NCBI RefSeq assembly: GCF_900114285.1
Contig: NZ_FOSN01000008.1
Coordinates: 124,001-188,000, forward strand
Origin: Methylocapsa palsarum
Lineage (GTDB): Bacteria > Pseudomonadota > Alphaproteobacteria > Rhizobiales > Beijerinckiaceae
Length of the DNA stretch: 64,000 bases
Direction of reading: 5' to 3'
In this document: positions 63,312-64,000 of the stretch, piece by piece
How the letters are laid out: each line of letters opens with the position of its first letter
Numbering within the stretch: the stretch's first letter is position 1
Program-made: the position numbers and the translations under genes
The notes under the pieces: generated by a model
Told to the model about the DNA's origin: nothing
Database searches by the model: none
Seen by the model: the letters and a program-made list of their open reading frames with translations, nothing else

Positions 63312-63329
63312 CAGGCCGGCGCTGCTCTT

Positions 63330-64000
63330 TTACTCCGGCAGCGTGCCGTTCAGCGCCAGCACCTGCCCCGCGAGATAAAGGCTGCCGGTGATCAAAATCC
63401 GGGGAGGAACGCGCCATTCCCGGGCCGCGAGAAACCGCAACGCCAGTTCGACGCTGCCGCAGGCCACAGCGCTCAATCCGACGGCGTTGGCGGCGGCCGC
63501 GACTTCGCTGGCCGGCTTCGAATATTGATCGGCTTCGACGGGAACGGCGAGAACCTCCTGCGCGAGACCCTTGAAGGCGCGCAGAAAGGCGGCGGTGTCT
63601 TTCGAGGCGAGCGTGCCGCACACGACGATCAGCGGCCTTTGCGCCTTGTCCTCGATGTCGGCGATGGCCTGCGCGAGAGCGCGCCCCGCATCCTCGTTAT
63701 GGCCGCCGTCAAGCCAGATTTCCGCGCCCGGCGGCGCGAGAGCCGCCACATGGCCCTTGGTGAGATTTTGCAGCCGCGCCGGCCAGTCCGCCTGCGCCAG
63801 TCCGCGTTCATAGACGTCTTGAGCGAGGCCTGGTTCCACGTAACGGATGGCGGCGATCGCCGTCGCCGCATTTTGATGCTGGTGGCGGCCGGGAAGGCGG
63901 GGCAGCGGCAGGTCGAGGAGGCCGTTGACGTCCTCGAAGATGAGCCGCCCGTTCTCTTCCCTCGCCGAGAAATCCTGCCCGCCGACTGTCAGCGGAGCGC
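63330..64000 (-). CDS. folC: Folylpolyglutamate synthase/dihydrofolate synthase, 3' part
   Basis: About 222 C-terminal residues, running off the right edge without a start. The visible part has LPGRHQHQNAATAIAAIR, EIWLDGGHNEDAGRALA (Mur ligase-type DGAHN variant), VVCGTLASKDTAAFL, and the final RILITGSLYLAGQVL. The ATP-binding P-loop lies outside the window. FolC adds glutamates to folates, serving thyA/folA metabolism elsewhere in the window. The GTG at 63839 is an internal codon. Confidence 0.93.
   Translation of the reverse strand, partial: APLTVGGQDFSAREENGRLIFEDVNGLLDLPLPRLPGRHQHQNAATAIAAIRYVEPGLAQDVYERGLAQADWPARLQNLTKGHVAALAPPGAEIWLDGGHNEDAGRALAQAIADIEDKAQRPLIVVCGTLASKDTAAFLRAFKGLAQEVLAVPVEADQYSKPASEVAAAANAVGLSAVACGSVELALRFLAAREWRVPPRILITGSLYLAGQVLALNGTLPE

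Noticed and set aside
1-64000. CRISPR array, prophage, insertion sequence or integron
   Set aside because: No regularly spaced identical repeats, cas, phage, transposase or integrase genes were found.

Overview
The window is high-GC, densely coded DNA from an alphaproteobacterial chromosome, almost certainly order Hyphomicrobiales (Rhizobiales). The evidence is a two-piece (circularly permuted) tmRNA with tag ANDNYAPVAVAA, an alpha-type SspB with DUF4169 and ribbon-helix-helix partners, addB-addA-trxA, DUF1674, TIGR02301, RT0821/Lpp0805-pdxH, and a perfect GGAAC-N17-CGTT box. A Beijerinckiaceae/Methylocystaceae-like source is possible (MxaD-like SRPBCC protein, TsdA-like cytochrome), but that is a guess. 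There is no transposase, prophage, plasmid or CRISPR array. Most genes are housekeeping.

Layout. 1-5.5 kb: tail of an ABC-F ATPase, a large Pls/PosA-type NRPS-like membrane protein, and fabI. 5.6-7.4 kb: an ECF sigma factor with its membrane anti-sigma factor. 7.4-13 kb: a CbpA-type DnaJ, a small lipoprotein, then a tightly overlapping run pdxH-Nudix-TIGR02301-P1 peptidase followed by a TsdA-like dihaem cytochrome c. 13-20.4 kb: DUF1398 and MarR genes with a striking palindromic operator, purB, a DUF5671 pair, a diiron ferritin-like protein with an RBBP9-type hydrolase, dihydroorotase and ygfZ. 20.4-29 kb: PBP1A and an N-acetylmuramoyl-L-alanine amidase, then RNase E behind a long leader carrying tandem repeats. 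29-35 kb: MxaD-like protein, DsbA-like protein, Na/Pi symporter, tRNA-Trp, a D-2-hydroxyacid-type flavoprotein, a tautomerase and a split hicB. 35-43 kb: uvrD, the sspB operon, ssrA, a CPBP protease and thyA-eamA-GNAT-folA. 43-50 kb: hflK-hflC, mgtC, DUF2252, degP, tRNA-Pro and tag. 50-64 kb: DUF1674, rsmB, heparinase-like protein, lytic transglycosylase, addB-addA-trxA, queE-queD, and the 3' part of folC.

Functional groupings: protein quality control recurs (tmRNA, SspB, DegP, HflKC, DnaJ, DsbA). So do envelope maintenance (PBP1A, amidase, lytic transglycosylase), nucleotide/folate metabolism (purB, dihydroorotase, thyA, folA, folC, queE/queD) and DNA repair (uvrD, addAB, tag). 

The most unusual features are non-coding. 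(1) A dispersed repeat of about 116 bp, made of two hairpins and ending in TAG/CTA, supplies the stop codon of two genes. (2) About six degenerate tandem repeats lie in the rne leader. (3) At least ten short (14-20 bp) tandem duplications are scattered through genes and spacers. (4) tmRNA and the adaptor that reads its tag are encoded side by side.
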